From Desulfarculaceae bacterium (GTDB lineage Bacteria; Desulfobacterota; Desulfarculia; Desulfarculales; Desulfarculaceae), in contig JAIPEN010000015.1 of the NCBI GenBank assembly GCA_021737145.1, positions 1 through 64,000 on the forward strand: a stretch of DNA of 64,000 nt. The letters are read 5' to 3'. Every line of letters starts with the position of its first letter. Within the stretch, counting starts at the first letter, position 1. Below the pieces are notes generated by a model that searched no databases, was not told the origin of the DNA, and worked only from the letters and a program-made list of their open reading frames with translations. Positions 15,522 through 25,549 of this stretch are shown here, one piece after another. The translations under genes and the position numbers were made by a program.

Positions 15522-16799
15522 CTAGGCGATCATTTCCAGGAAGGCCTCGACCCTGGTCTTGAGCTGCTCGGCGTCTTCCATGCTGTAGTCGGTATCGATG
15601 CGCAGCACCGGCAGGTCGCCCTCCTCCACCTTTTTCTCCACCGGGATGGCCTCCATGGCATAGGGCTGGCAGAACTGCAGGCCGTAGTGGATCACCCCCT
15701 GGGCCTTGTAGTCGGCGGCCATCTGCTTGATGTGCTCGGGCCGCTCGGGGTTGGGGGTGAACACCGCGCAGTCGATCTTCCAGTAGCGGTCCACGATGGC
15801 CGTCATCAGCTCCTCGACGGTCTCGCCCGAGGCCTCGGTGAGGTTGCGGGTGCCGCGTTCGCCCACGCAGGACTCCTCGCCCACCACCACCGCGCCGGCG
15901 CTCTCCACCACCCAGGGCAGCTTCCAGTTGGGCACCGCCATGGGACAGCCCGAGAAGAGCAGGCGGGGAGCCCCCTTGGCCGTGGCCCCCTCGCCCTGGG
16001 CGATGCGCTTTTCCAGCTCATCGCAGAGCTTGTTCACCGAGCCGGTGAAACGCACCGGGTCGTCGTAAAAGGCCACCTGATTGATCAGCAGGGCGTCCAG
16101 GCCGGAGATGGGGGCCGGGTCGGAGGCCCTGAGCTTGTACAACCGGTGCATGGCGGCCCGCCGGTTGTTCACGATGGCGATGCCCTCCTTGAGGCGCTCG
16201 GCGGTTATCTCCACCCCGGTCAGCTCCTCCATGGCCTTTTTGAAGCGGTCATACTCCGCGGCCAGCAGGGCCTTGCCCTCTTTGGTGTGCATCTGGGGCA
16301 GGTCCATGACGTAGAGGTTGGGCACCAGGTCGTTGAGGGTCTCGTAGGACTTCTTCTTGCCGTCGCAGGTGTTCTCGCCCACGATCATGTCGGCCGATTC
16401 CAGATAGGGACATACCTTGCCCAGCTTGAAGCCGAAGGCGCTCTTGATAAGGGCGCAGGTGTTGCGGGGCAGGTACTTGTCCACCTCCTCGGTGGCGAAG
16501 TCGGCCCCGGTGCACAGGCCCACCAGGGTGGCCCCGGTGGCCCTGACGATTTCCTCGGGCACGAACACGCAGAACGAGCCCACCACTTTCTTGCCCTCGG
16601 CCTGGCCGTCGATCAGCTCCTTGATGCGCAGGCCGTGCACCTCGCTCATCACGAAGTTGAAATACTCCATGCCCTCGGGCCGGGCTTGCTGGCTGAGGAA
16701 TATGTCCTGGTATCCCTGGCCCAGCACCTCCAGGAGTTGGTCGTGGGCGGCCAGGTCTAGGCCCAGGCTCTGCCACATGGCTTTGTAATCTTCGCTCAC
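15522..16799 (-). CDS. 2-hydroxyacyl-CoA dehydratase-family (double-cubane cluster type) protein
   Basis: A 425-residue HgdB/FldC-superfamily protein, starting at GTG after GGGGAGG. Conserved segments include VGENTCDGKKK, FSGCPMAVPNWKLP and HYGLQFCQPY, which carry cysteines for Fe-S binding. Being a single subunit without a paired second subunit, it resembles the YjiM / double-cubane cluster protein group, reductases thought to use an ATP-driven activator, rather than classical two-subunit 2-hydroxyacyl-CoA dehydratases. No HgdC-like activator is adjacent, so it must be elsewhere if required. Monocistronic; substrate unknown. Confidence 0.85.
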   Translation of the reverse strand: MSEDYKAMWQSLGLDLAAHDQLLEVLGQGYQDIFLSQQARPEGMEYFNFVMSEVHGLRIKELIDGQAEGKKVVGSFCVFVPEEIVRATGATLVGLCTGADFATEEVDKYLPRNTCALIKSAFGFKLGKVCPYLESADMIVGENTCDGKKKSYETLNDLVPNLYVMDLPQMHTKEGKALLAAEYDRFKKAMEELTGVEITAERLKEGIAIVNNRRAAMHRLYKLRASDPAPISGLDALLINQVAFYDDPVRFTGSVNKLCDELEKRIAQGEGATAKGAPRLLFSGCPMAVPNWKLPWVVESAGAVVVGEESCVGERGTRNLTEASGETVEELMTAIVDRYWKIDCAVFTPNPERPEHIKQMAADYKAQGVIHYGLQFCQPYAMEAIPVEKKVEEGDLPVLRIDTDYSMEDAEQLKTRVEAFLEMIA

Positions 16800-16992
16800 T
16801 ACTGCCTCCCCTAATCAGGTGGTTGGGTTTTATCTGGCTAGAATTTTGAGCATAGCCGGGGAGGGCCGGGCGGACAAATCGTTAGATTAGCTGGGCAATC
16901 AGTATAAGAATAGATCAGGCCGATACAGGGCCGGCCATCGCTTTTCGGGCAGGCCGGACGCACTGGCCACATGAAATACGCGAACAAAACAC

Positions 16993-17024
16993 AAAAACCC
17001 CGTCCCGGTGGTCCGGGACGGGGT
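16993..17024 (-). terminator. terminator of the RRM protein gene
   Basis: ACCCCGTCCCGG and CCGGGACGGGGT pair around TGG, with an A run on the left that becomes a T run on the minus strand. It lies about 40 bases beyond the RRM gene stop. The rest of the 16800-17063 gap shows no gene. Confidence 0.85.
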
Positions 17025-17063
17025 TCACGCCTAGATTCGTCTAGGCCGGCAGGAGCCTAGGGC

Positions 17064-17327
17064 CTACCAAGAGTTGCGGGGCTTGCGCTCCTGGGCCTCG
17101 TTGACCCTGAGGGCACGGCCGCCCATCTCGACGCCGTTGAGGGCCTCGATGGCCGCGTTAGCCGCCGATTCGTCCATCTCCACGAAGCCGAAGCCCCGGG
17201 AACGGCCGGTCTCACGGTCAGTGATGACCCGGCTGGAAATAACGTCGCCGTGTTGGCTGAACAGTTCGGCCACGTCTTCGTCGGTGGCGGACCAGGGCAG
17301 GTTACCCACATAGATCTTCTTGCTCAC
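17064..17327 (-). CDS. RRM-domain RNA-binding protein
   Basis: An 87-residue protein consisting of one RNA recognition motif: RNP2 is IYVGNLPW near the start and RNP1 is RGFGFVEM near 45-52. Its GTG start follows GGAGAG. Small single-RRM proteins of this type (Rbp family) bind RNA and are often cold-induced in cyanobacteria and proteobacteria. It has its own terminator and a structured leader, so it is likely post-transcriptionally controlled. The C-terminal tail ERKPRNSW is short and basic. Confidence 0.93.
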   Translation of the reverse strand: MSKKIYVGNLPWSATDEDVAELFSQHGDVISSRVITDRETGRSRGFGFVEMDESAANAAIEALNGVEMGGRALRVNEAQERKPRNSW

Positions 17328-17345
17328 GTATCACTCTCCAAACAA

Positions 17346-17378
17346 AAGAAAAACCGGTCACCCCACCAATGAGGTGAC
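17346..17378 (-). promoter_or_regulatory. possible attenuator hairpin in the RRM gene leader
   Basis: On the minus strand, GTCACC and GGTGAC (17378-17357) form a six-base-pair stem with a ten-base loop, directly followed by GGTTTTTCTTTT. It lies between the promoter region and the start codon, about 20 bases upstream of it, so it has the form of a leader terminator. Autoregulation by the RRM protein or temperature control would fit but is inferred. The stem is short for a strong terminator. Confidence 0.45.
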
Positions 17379-17561
17379 ATCTGCGATCCTAGTCAGGCCT
17401 TGAATATGCAGGCTGTAATTTGGCGCGGTCGCGCCTGTTTAGACCAGTGCAATCTCGGGCTCCAAGTTGGATCAGTGCCTTAGGCAATACCACTAGTGCA
17501 TATGGTTGTCAAATGGGGATTTATAATTTTTTTAACCGAATCAGGGCAGGTTACAATTTTT

Positions 17562-19385
17562 TTAGACGTTCTTGCGGGCCCCGCCCAGCTTCATGACTTC
17601 TTTTTTGCGCAGCCGGATGGACTTGGGAGTCACCTCCACCAACTCGTCCTCGGCGATGTACTCCATGGCCTGCTCCAGGGTGAAGCGCCGCGGCGGGATG
17701 AGGCGCAGGGCCTCGTCCGAGGCCGAGGCCCGGATGTTGGTGAGCTTCTTTTCCTTGGTGATGTTCACCGCGATGTCGGTGCTGCGCGAGTTTTGCCCCA
17801 CGATGAGCCCGGGGTAGGAGGGGTCGCCGGGGTTGACGAAGATGGAGCCCCGGGGCTGCAAATGGAAGATGGCGTAGGCCACCGCCTTGCCCGACCGGTC
17901 GCTGACCAGCGAACCGTTGCCCCGCCCGGCGATTCCCCCGGCGTGGGGGGTGTGGCCGATGACCAGGGTGGTGAGGATGCCCGCCCCCCGGGTGTCGGTG
18001 AGGAACTGGGAGCGGTAGCCGATGAGACCCCGGGTGGGCACCTCGAACTCCAGGCGAGCCCGGCCCAGGCCGTTGTTGAGCATCTTGGTCATCTTGCCCC
18101 GGCGGGCCGAGAGCTTTTCGGTGACCACCCCCACGAACTCGTCGGGCACGTCGACCACGGCCAGCTCCAGGGGTTCCATCAGCTTGCCGTCGATGGTCTG
18201 GGTGATGACCCTGGGCTTGGACAGGGAGAGCTCGAAGCCCTCGCGGCGCATGGTCTCCACCAGCACGGCCAGTTGCAGCTCGCCCCGGGCGCTGACCTTG
18301 AAGGTATCGGTGCCCTCGCCGGGCGCCACCCTGATGGAGACGTTGTACAGGGTCTCCTTTTCCAGGCGGGCCTTGATCTGGCGGCTGTTGACCAGCTTGC
18401 CCTCGGTGCCGGCCAGGGGCGAGGTGTTGATGGAGAACTCCATGGACATGGTGGGTTCTTCCACGTTGATGGTCGGCAGGGGGCGCGGGTCGTCGGGGTC
18501 GGCCAGGGTGTCGCCGATAAAGGCATCCTCCACCCCGGCCACGGCCGCGATGTCCCCGGCTTGGACCTCCTCGGCCGCCACCCGCTCCAGGCCCTGGTAG
18601 GTGTAGAGCTGGCTCAGGTTGAAGTTGCCCGCGTTCTCGCCCTTTTTGAGCAGGGCCACCGGCTCCCCGGCCCGTAAGGCGCCGCCCACGATCTTGCCCA
18701 CCGCGATGCGCCCCACGTAGTCCGAGTAGTCCAGGTTGGTCACCAGGAAGCGCAGGGGGTCGTCGGGGTCGTAGCTGGGGGCGGGGATGTGCTCCAGGAT
18801 GGCTTCGAACAGGGGCTCCAGGTTGCGGCCGGTGCCGTCGGGCTCGGTCAGGGCGATGCCCGCCTTGGCGTTGGTGTATAAGACCGGGAAGTCGAGCTGG
18901 TCCTCGTTGGCGTCCAGGTCGATGAGCAGGTCGTAAAGCTCGTCGAGCACCTCGTTGATGCGCCGGTCGGGCCGGTCGATCTTGTTGATCACCGCGATGA
19001 GCGGCAGGCCCTTGGCCAGGGACTTGGAGAGCACGAAGCGGGTCTGGGGCAGGGGGCCCTCGCTGGCGTCCACCAAAAGCATCACCCCGTCCACCATGTT
19101 CAGGGTGCGCTCCACCTCGCCGCCGAAGTCGGCGTGGCCCGGCGTGTCCACGATGTTGAACTTCACGCCGCTGTAGGTCACGGCCGTGTTCTTGGCCATG
19201 ATGGTGATGCCTTTTTCCCGCTCCAGGTCCATGGAGTCCATGACCCGCTCGGCCACCTGCTCGTTGTCCCGGAACACCCCGCTCTGCCAGAGCATGGCGT
19301 CCACCAGGGTGGTCTTGCCGTGGTCCACGTGGGCCACAATGGCCAGGTTGCGCAGGTCCTCGCGAATGATCTTGCCGGTGCTCAT
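17562..19385 (-). CDS. typA: ribosome-associated GTPase TypA/BipA
   Basis: A 607-residue translational GTPase. The G motifs are HVDHGKTT near the start, DTPGHADF and NKID, followed by EF-G-like domains and the TypA C-terminal domain ([21 protein letters not shown], and the end [17 protein letters not shown]). It helps 50S assembly at low temperature and stress adaptation. The ATG at 19385 is chosen because family members begin close to [18 protein letters not shown]; an upstream in-frame start adds 26 unlikely residues. It is the neighbour of the RRM RNA-binding gene, another cold-type function, on the same strand. Confidence 0.96.
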   Translation of the reverse strand: MSTGKIIREDLRNLAIVAHVDHGKTTLVDAMLWQSGVFRDNEQVAERVMDSMDLEREKGITIMAKNTAVTYSGVKFNIVDTPGHADFGGEVERTLNMVDGVMLLVDASEGPLPQTRFVLSKSLAKGLPLIAVINKIDRPDRRINEVLDELYDLLIDLDANEDQLDFPVLYTNAKAGIALTEPDGTGRNLEPLFEAILEHIPAPSYDPDDPLRFLVTNLDYSDYVGRIAVGKIVGGALRAGEPVALLKKGENAGNFNLSQLYTYQGLERVAAEEVQAGDIAAVAGVEDAFIGDTLADPDDPRPLPTINVEEPTMSMEFSINTSPLAGTEGKLVNSRQIKARLEKETLYNVSIRVAPGEGTDTFKVSARGELQLAVLVETMRREGFELSLSKPRVITQTIDGKLMEPLELAVVDVPDEFVGVVTEKLSARRGKMTKMLNNGLGRARLEFEVPTRGLIGYRSQFLTDTRGAGILTTLVIGHTPHAGGIAGRGNGSLVSDRSGKAVAYAIFHLQPRGSIFVNPGDPSYPGLIVGQNSRSTDIAVNITKEKKLTNIRASASDEALRLIPPRRFTLEQAMEYIAEDELVEVTPKSIRLRKKEVMKLGGARKNV

Positions 19386-19634
19386 GGCTTTTTTGTCCGT
19401 CCTTAACAAAGCAGCAAGCCCCTGGGCCGGTGTAGGACCAGGGGCGGTAAAGACACGACTCAACCCTTACCACAAAACCTCCCTTTGCGCCCCCCGCGCA
19501 CGGCGGTTGGCCGGCGAAAGGCGTTTCTCTCCGGCGTACGTTATATTTTGCAAACTATAGCGATAGCCGATACGTCAGCGGGTGGCCGGGGTATGGACGC
19601 TTTCACAGATATTTCATTAAATGTGAAATTTGTG
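19386..19634. other. non-coding spacer between divergent typA and GntR genes
   Basis: The gap (338 bases with the GntR promoter below) should hold the minus-strand typA promoter. A TATAAC hexamer on the minus strand near 19545 is the only candidate -10 box, with a weak -35. No gene, RNA or repeat was recognised. Confidence 0.35.
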
Positions 19635-19672
19635 TTGACTTCATGGGTGTAACCGATATGTAATGGTTACAC
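19635..19672 (+). promoter_or_regulatory. promoter with overlapping operator for the GntR gene
   Basis: TTGACT at 19635-19640 and a TATGTAAT -10 region at about 19657-19664 form a sigma-70-type promoter. A perfect eight-base inverted repeat with a ten-base spacer, GTGTAACC 19647-19654 and GGTTACAC 19665-19672, spans the -10 region. It is 51 bases upstream of the GntR start, as expected for an autorepressor site. Confidence 0.7.
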
Positions 19673-19723
19673 GGCAAGAACATCGGATCACCCTATGAAC
19701 CCTCCCTGGGAGGCGCCGTCCCC

Positions 19724-20404
19724 ATGCCCCAGCCCCTCAAGCGCAACACTCTGAAAGAACAAGCCTATCAGGCGTTGCGCGACATGATTGCCAGCCACCG
19801 CTTTTCCTCGGGAACCTGGATCAACGCCGAGCAGTTGGCCAAGGAGCTGGGGGTCAGCCGCACCCCGGTTTGGCAGGCCCTCAAGCAATTGGAGGCCGAG
19901 GGCCTGGTCAAGCATGAGCCCAACCGTGGGGTGCGCATGGTGGAGATGACCCCGGAGATGGCCGTGGATCTCTATGAAGTACGCGGGGTTCTGGAGGGAC
20001 TCGCCGCCAGCCTCATGGCGGCCAACCCCCCGGGCGCCGCGCTGGGACGCATGGAGAAGATCCTGGCCCGCCAAAAGCGCTCCGTGGATCAGGGTGACTC
20101 GGTGGCCTATTCCCGCACGGACTTCGAGTTCCATCAGGTGCTCTACGAGGCCTGCGGCAACTGGCTGCTAGGGGAACAACTGGACAACATCAAGAGCAAG
20201 GCACGCCCCTTTGTACGCGACATCTCTCCTATTCTTCCTGATCTCTTCCAGGACCACTCCCTCTTGGTGCAGGCCCTGAAAAAGGGCGATGCGGCGGCGG
20301 CTTCCCAGGCCATGGTGGAGCACAACCGCCGGATGCGCAGGCTGGTGGAAAACGCCCAGCTGGGCAAAAACGGCAACATGCCGGCCAGTAATCGGGCAGG
20401 TTGA
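19724..20404 (+). CDS. GntR-family (FadR/FCD subfamily) transcriptional regulator
   Basis: A 226-residue regulator. The N-terminal winged helix (about 1-70) contains INAEQLAKELGVSRTPVWQALKQLEAEGLV, and the C-terminal all-helical FCD effector domain contains the metal/ligand-binding pattern DFEFHQVLYEACGN and ...DHSLLVQALKKGDAAAASQAMVEH. FCD regulators bind organic acids, often with a metal. It lies directly upstream of a LacI regulator and a molybdenum hydroxylase/ABC importer cluster, so it may control that catabolic cluster or only itself. The promoter dyad supports autoregulation. Confidence 0.92.
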   Translation: MPQPLKRNTLKEQAYQALRDMIASHRFSSGTWINAEQLAKELGVSRTPVWQALKQLEAEGLVKHEPNRGVRMVEMTPEMAVDLYEVRGVLEGLAASLMAANPPGAALGRMEKILARQKRSVDQGDSVAYSRTDFEFHQVLYEACGNWLLGEQLDNIKSKARPFVRDISPILPDLFQDHSLLVQALKKGDAAAASQAMVEHNRRMRRLVENAQLGKNGNMPASNRAG

Positions 20405-20407
20405 TGG

Positions 20408-20461
20408 TTGACAACAGATTGGCAAATTTGATACTAAACCGTTTTAGTAAAACGGTTTAGT
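20408..20461 (+). promoter_or_regulatory. promoter and perfect palindromic operator of the LacI gene
   Basis: TTGACA (20408-20413) and GATACT (20430-20435, 16-base spacer) form a sigma-70 promoter. Overlapping the -10 box is a 29-base perfect inverted repeat, 20433-20461: thirteen-base arms beginning ACTAAACCG around a central AGT. The arms contain AAACCG/CGGTTT, similar in kind to LacI/GalR operators. It begins 29 bases after the GntR gene stop. Confidence 0.8.
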
Positions 20462-20526
20462 AGACCGCTTCACCAAAACACTCGACCGCGGGGCGGGAGT
20501 CCGGCGGCCTGCCCTAATTGGGGAAT

Positions 20527-21579
20527 ATGGCCAACACGCCTAAAAAAGTGACCATCAAGGACATCGCCCGCATCGCGGAGGTGTCGCCCACCACGGTCTC
20601 CCTGGTGCTCAACAACAAGAAAGGCGTGGGCAAGGAAACCCGCTACCGCATTCTGCGCGTGGCCAGCGAACTCAAATACACCCCCAACCTCATGGCCCGC
20701 TCCCTGGCCAAAAGCCACTCCGACATCATCGCCCTGACCATCCTGCAGGCGCGCAACGCCCTGTTCATGGAGATCGCCGACGGCGCGGCCGAGGCGTTCA
20801 ATGAAAACGGCTATTCCATCATGATGGCCTCCACCTACGACGACCCGGACCTGGAAACCAAGGAACTGGCCAGCGCCCGGGCCCGGGGAGTGGACGGCTT
20901 TTTGATCACCTCGGCCCAGGTGGAGAGCCCGGGCATCTGGGAGCTGGTGGAGGACGGGGTGCCCCTGGTCTCGGTGCTCAGGCGGGTGCCGGGACTGAGC
21001 AACCTGAACTACATCATGGAAGACAGCTTCAAGGGGGGCTACCTGGCGGCCGAGCACCTGATCAAGCTGGGTCACAAGCGCATCGGCATTGTCAAGGGCA
21101 CCCCCAACACCACCACCGGCATCGGGCGCTTCGAGGGGGCCGTCGCGGCCATGAAGGATAATCGCGTGCCCGTGGACGACAAGCTCATCGCCCCGGGCGA
21201 GTTCGCCCGGGGGGCGGCCTACCTGGCCACCCTGGCCATGCTGCACCTGCCGGACAAGGAGCGGCCCACGGCCATTTACGCCTGCAACGACGACATGGCC
21301 ATGGGCGTCTACGAGGCCACCCTGGACACCGGCCTCAGGGTGCCCGAGGACATGGCCCTGGTGGGCTTCAACAACGCGCCCTACACCTCGCTGCCCACGG
21401 TGGCCCTGACCACCATCGACGTGCAGGCCCACGAGATGGGCCGCCTGGGGGCGGAGCGACTGATCGACATCATCAACAAGAAGCGGGGCCACACCAAGCC
21501 CTTGCAAGTGATTATGGAGCCCAAGCTCATCGTACGAAACAGCTGCGGCGCCCGGAAAGAGGACGAGCCCGCCTCCTGA
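20527..21579 (+). CDS. LacI-family transcriptional regulator
   Basis: About 350 residues. The helix-turn-helix VTIKDIARIAEVSPTTVSLVLNNKKGVGKETRYRI is at the N-terminus, followed by the hinge helix (PNLMARSLA) and a periplasmic-binding-protein-like effector domain. The ATG at 20527 is used; a TTG nine bases upstream in frame is also possible. The motif SPTTVSLVLN differs from sugar LacI regulators only mildly. It precedes the molybdenum hydroxylase genes by 53 bases and has a perfect palindrome at its own promoter, so it probably represses the cluster until a purine-like or other heterocyclic substrate (inferred) binds. Confidence 0.93.
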   Translation: MANTPKKVTIKDIARIAEVSPTTVSLVLNNKKGVGKETRYRILRVASELKYTPNLMARSLAKSHSDIIALTILQARNALFMEIADGAAEAFNENGYSIMMASTYDDPDLETKELASARARGVDGFLITSAQVESPGIWELVEDGVPLVSVLRRVPGLSNLNYIMEDSFKGGYLAAEHLIKLGHKRIGIVKGTPNTTTGIGRFEGAVAAMKDNRVPVDDKLIAPGEFARGAAYLATLAMLHLPDKERPTAIYACNDDMAMGVYEATLDTGLRVPEDMALVGFNNAPYTSLPTVALTTIDVQAHEMGRLGAERLIDIINKKRGHTKPLQVIMEPKLIVRNSCGARKEDEPAS

Positions 21580-21632
21580 AGAGGGGCGGCGCCGGCTTCC
21601 GGTGCCCGGCCGACAAATGAGGATGTAATAAA

Positions 21633-22550
21633 ATGGCACTCGCCTTTGAAAAGCTGCATTGGCACAGCAAGCTGGAGGTGGCCGAGTATCTGGTCCCCGC
21701 CAGCCTGACCGAGGCCCTGGACATGCTGGCCTCCCACGGGGGCAAAGCCCGGGTCATCGCCGGGGGCACCGACGTGATCCCCGAGCTGCGCAGCAGAAAA
21801 CTCGACGTCTCGGTGCTGGTGGACGTGTCGCGCCTGCCGGACATGGACGGCATCGAGGCCGACGGGGACGACATCGTCATCGGCGGGGGCGTCACCCACG
21901 CCGCGGCCGCGGCCTCGCCCCTGATTCAGGACAAGGCCTCCGCCCTGGCCACCGGCTGCGGCTGGGTGGGCTCGCCCCAGATCCGCAACGTGGCCACCCT
22001 GGCCGGCAACCTGGTTTCCGGCCAGCCCGCGGCCGACGCCTCGGTGCCTCTTTTGGCCCTGGACGCCGAGGTGACCATCGCCTCGGCCAAGGGCGAGCGG
22101 GTGGTGCCCTTGAGCGAGTTTTTCCTGGGGCTGGGCCAGACCGCCCTGGACCCCGGCCGGGAGATTCTGACTTCCATCCGCTTCCAGGCCCTGGCGGACA
22201 ACCAAGGCTCGGCCTATCTCCGGCTGGCCAAGCGCAAGGCCCTGAACCTGCCCATCCTGGTCTGCGCGGTAAAGGCAACGGCCGACGGCGGCAACATCGC
22301 CTCCGCGGCCATCGCCCTGGGCCCGGTGGCCCCGGTGCCCTTCCGGGAGCGGGCCGCCGAGGAGTTCGTGGCCGGCAAACCGGCCACCATGGAGACCCTG
22401 ACCCAGGCGGGCGAAACCGCCACCGCCACCTGCAATCCCCGCGACAGCCTGCTGCGGGGCTCCTGCGACTACCGCACCGAGATGGTCAAAGTATTCGTGC
22501 GCCGCGGCCTGACCGCCGCCTTGGCCCAAGCCGGCTGCACCGTGAAATAA
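21633..22550 (+). CDS. molybdenum hydroxylase FAD-binding subunit (CoxM/XdhB type)
   Basis: A 305-residue medium subunit that passes electrons from the 2Fe-2S subunit to FAD. The FAD-binding PCMH fold carries the pyrophosphate-binding loop VIAGGTDVIPEL near 40 and the second motif ATLAGNLVSGQPAADASVPLLALDAEV (TxxGNxxxxxPxSD-like), followed by a CO dehydrogenase flavoprotein C-terminal domain. It is the first of three genes ordered FAD, Fe-S, Mo, with ten bases to the next. The xanthine dehydrogenase superfamily gives no substrate by itself. Confidence 0.93.
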   Translation: MALAFEKLHWHSKLEVAEYLVPASLTEALDMLASHGGKARVIAGGTDVIPELRSRKLDVSVLVDVSRLPDMDGIEADGDDIVIGGGVTHAAAAASPLIQDKASALATGCGWVGSPQIRNVATLAGNLVSGQPAADASVPLLALDAEVTIASAKGERVVPLSEFFLGLGQTALDPGREILTSIRFQALADNQGSAYLRLAKRKALNLPILVCAVKATADGGNIASAAIALGPVAPVPFRERAAEEFVAGKPATMETLTQAGETATATCNPRDSLLRGSCDYRTEMVKVFVRRGLTAALAQAGCTVK

Positions 22551-22560
22551 GGGGACTCTC

Positions 22561-23034
<474 letters not shown>

Positions 23035-23059
23035 GGAACCCTTTAAGGGGAAAGCCGTC

Positions 23060-25456
23060 ATGCAAGACAAGACCCAGGAAAAGACCAAGACCCAGGTGCT
23101 GACCAGGGAAGAGAACGAACTGGCCCGCCGGCTGCGCACCGCCGACAAGCCCCTGACCGTGGCCGGAACCTCCATCGGCCGGCGCGACGATCCGCTCAAG
23201 GTGACCGGCAAGCTCAAGTACGGGGCGGACTATTCGGCCGAGGGCTTTTTGTTCGGCAAGATTCTCAGGAGCCCCCATGCCCACGCCCTGATCAAGTCCA
23301 TCAACGTCAAGAAGGCCCAGGAGCTCGAAGGCGTGGCCGCGGTGCTCACCGCCGAGGACCTGCCCGGGCGCAACGGCTTCGGGGCCATCATCCCCGACCA
23401 GCCGGTTATCTGCGGGGACAAGGTGCGCTTCGTGGGCGACGGCGTGGCCCTGGTGGCCGCCGAGACCGAGACCATCGCCCACCAGGCCCTGAAGCTCATC
23501 GAGGTGGAGTACGAGCCCCTGCCCGGGATCTTCGACCCCCGCGACGCCATGGCCGAGGACGCCCCCAAGATTCACGAGGGCGGCAACATCCTCTCCGACG
23601 ACAAGATGGTCAAGGGCGACGTGGACGCCGGCTTCGCCGAGGCCGACGTGATCCTGGAGCGCACCTATCAGGTGCCCTTTTTGGAGCACGCCTACCTGGA
23701 GCCCGACACGACCATGGCCATCCCCCAGCCCGACGGGGTGATGCTCATCGAGGGGCCCATGCAGGCTCCCTTCACCACCCGGCGCAACGTGGCCCCGGTG
23801 CTGGGCGTGCCCATCAATCAGGTGCGGGTGCGCCAGATCCACATGGGCGGCGGCTTCGGGGGCAAGGAAGACTCGCCTATCGATCTGAGCTGCCGGGCTG
23901 CGGTGTTGGCCCAGGCCACCGGCCGCCCGGTGAAGATCACCCTGGAGCGCGAGGAGGTCACCATCCAGACCGCCAAGCGCCATCCCATGATCATGGAGCT
24001 GAAGGTGGGGGTCAAAAAGGACGGAACCCTCACCGCCTTCCAGGGAGTGATCTACGACGAACAGGGGGCCTATGCCTCCCTGGGGCCCAAGATTCCGCCG
24101 GCCGGCGGCAGCCACGTGCATGCCATGGTCATGATGCCCGGGCCCTATGAGATCCCCAACGTCAAGGTGGACGCCTACCTGCTCTACACCAACCATCCCT
24201 ACGGCGGGGCCATGCGCGGCTTCGGCGCGCCCCAGGTGCACATCGCCCATGAGCAGATGATGGACGAGCTGGCCGCCGAGCTGGGCATCACCGCGGTGGA
24301 CATCCGCGAGAAAAACGCCTTCAGGCTGGGTTCGCAAACCGCCACCGGCCAGGTGCTGAGCCAAAGCGTGGGCCTCCGGGAGACCCTGGAATCCTGCGCC
24401 GACCGCTTCAAGTGGGACGAGCGCCTGGCCGCCACCGGCTGGGTGGACCAGGCCCACACCAAGCGCCGCGGAGTGGGCGTGGCCATGGGCTGGTACCGCA
24501 CCAGCATCGGCACCAACGGCGACGGCTGCGGCGCGGCGGTGCACCTGCACGAGGACGGCTCGGTTCTGCTGTACTCGGGCATCACCGAGATGGGCCAGGG
24601 CGCCTTCACGGTTCTGCCCCAGATCTGCGCCGAGGAGCTGGGCATCATGCCCGAGGACGTGCGCCTGGTCAAACCGGACACCGACCTGGTGCCCGAGTCC
24701 GGCCCCACGGTGGGCAGCCGCTCCACCACCCTGATGGGCAACGCCATCATCCTGGCCGCCCGCCAGGTGAAGGAGTCGCTCATGGACACCGCCTCCATGA
24801 TGCTCATGGTGCCCACCGAGCGCCTGGATGCCAAGGGCCGCAAGATCTACGACCGGGAGAACCCGGACAAGAGCCTGGACTTCGCGGCGGTGGCCGCCCG
24901 GGCCATGGCCGCGGGCAAGCGCATGATCGGCCAGGGCTGGTGGACCCCGCCGGTGCCCAGCCTGGACGGCCACACCGGCCAGGGCAGCCCCTATCACGTC
25001 TACACCTACTCCACCCACATGGTGCAGGTGGTGGTGGACGTGGAGACCGGCGAGGTTGAGTTGGAGGACTACGTGGCCGCCTTCGACGTGGGCAAGGCCA
25101 TCAACCCCAAGGCCCTGGAAGGCCAGATCGAGGGCGGCGTGGCCATGGGACTGGGCTACGCCCTGATGGAAGAGGTGGTGCTGGTGGAGGGGGTGACCCA
25201 AAACCCCAGCCTACAGGGCTACCTGGTTCCCACCATGCTCGACGTACCCGACATCCAGCCGGTGATTCTGGAAGTGACCAACGAGCTGGGGCCCTACGGG
25301 GCCAAGGGCATCGGCGAGATGCCCAACATCCCGGCCACTCCGGCCATCATCAACGCCATCGCCCAGGCCAGCAACGGCAGGGTGCGCCGTCTGCCGGCCG
25401 ATCCGGAGAGGATCTTCTGGGCCATCAAGGAGGCCGGGGGCCCGCCCCAGGACTAG
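23060..25456 (+). CDS. molybdenum hydroxylase large (Mo-binding) subunit, probably selenium-dependent
   Basis: A 798-residue xanthine dehydrogenase superfamily catalytic subunit. After an N-terminal extension of about 40 polar residues come the ald/xdh a-b hammerhead domain (about 50-160) and the Mo-cofactor domains. Cofactor motifs include GGGFGGKED, RGFGAPQ and the catalytic base E753 in GAKGIGEMP. It hydroxylates an aromatic heterocycle or aldehyde at carbon next to nitrogen or oxygen. The presence of a YqeB gene in the same cluster suggests the labile selenium-containing form seen in Clostridium and Enterococcus purine or nicotinate hydroxylases; this Se is not selenocysteine. Substrate unknown; purine or nicotinate is plausible from context. 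Confidence 0.92.
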   Translation: MQDKTQEKTKTQVLTREENELARRLRTADKPLTVAGTSIGRRDDPLKVTGKLKYGADYSAEGFLFGKILRSPHAHALIKSINVKKAQELEGVAAVLTAEDLPGRNGFGAIIPDQPVICGDKVRFVGDGVALVAAETETIAHQALKLIEVEYEPLPGIFDPRDAMAEDAPKIHEGGNILSDDKMVKGDVDAGFAEADVILERTYQVPFLEHAYLEPDTTMAIPQPDGVMLIEGPMQAPFTTRRNVAPVLGVPINQVRVRQIHMGGGFGGKEDSPIDLSCRAAVLAQATGRPVKITLEREEVTIQTAKRHPMIMELKVGVKKDGTLTAFQGVIYDEQGAYASLGPKIPPAGGSHVHAMVMMPGPYEIPNVKVDAYLLYTNHPYGGAMRGFGAPQVHIAHEQMMDELAAELGITAVDIREKNAFRLGSQTATGQVLSQSVGLRETLESCADRFKWDERLAATGWVDQAHTKRRGVGVAMGWYRTSIGTNGDGCGAAVHLHEDGSVLLYSGITEMGQGAFTVLPQICAEELGIMPEDVRLVKPDTDLVPESGPTVGSRSTTLMGNAIILAARQVKESLMDTASMMLMVPTERLDAKGRKIYDRENPDKSLDFAAVAARAMAAGKRMIGQGWWTPPVPSLDGHTGQGSPYHVYTYSTHMVQVVVDVETGEVELEDYVAAFDVGKAINPKALEGQIEGGVAMGLGYALMEEVVLVEGVTQNPSLQGYLVPTMLDVPDIQPVILEVTNELGPYGAKGIGEMPNIPATPAIINAIAQASNGRVRRLPADPERIFWAIKEAGGPPQD

Positions 25457-25549
25457 GGGGCGGCGGGGCAAGGAAACCAAACGGGCGCGAGGAGCGCCCG
25501 CGAGACAAACGGGACAACCGAGAACCTACACCCTTACGGGAGGGAAAAC

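Noticed and set aside
15516-16760. 414-residue plus-strand frame opposite the dehydratase gene
   Set aside because: The true gene shows Fe-S cysteine motifs and a good ribosome-binding site; the opposite frame has none.
17551-19473. 640-residue frame in the typA region
   Set aside because: Same strand but shifted by one base from the TypA frame; composition is R, G, H and P rich, with no domains.
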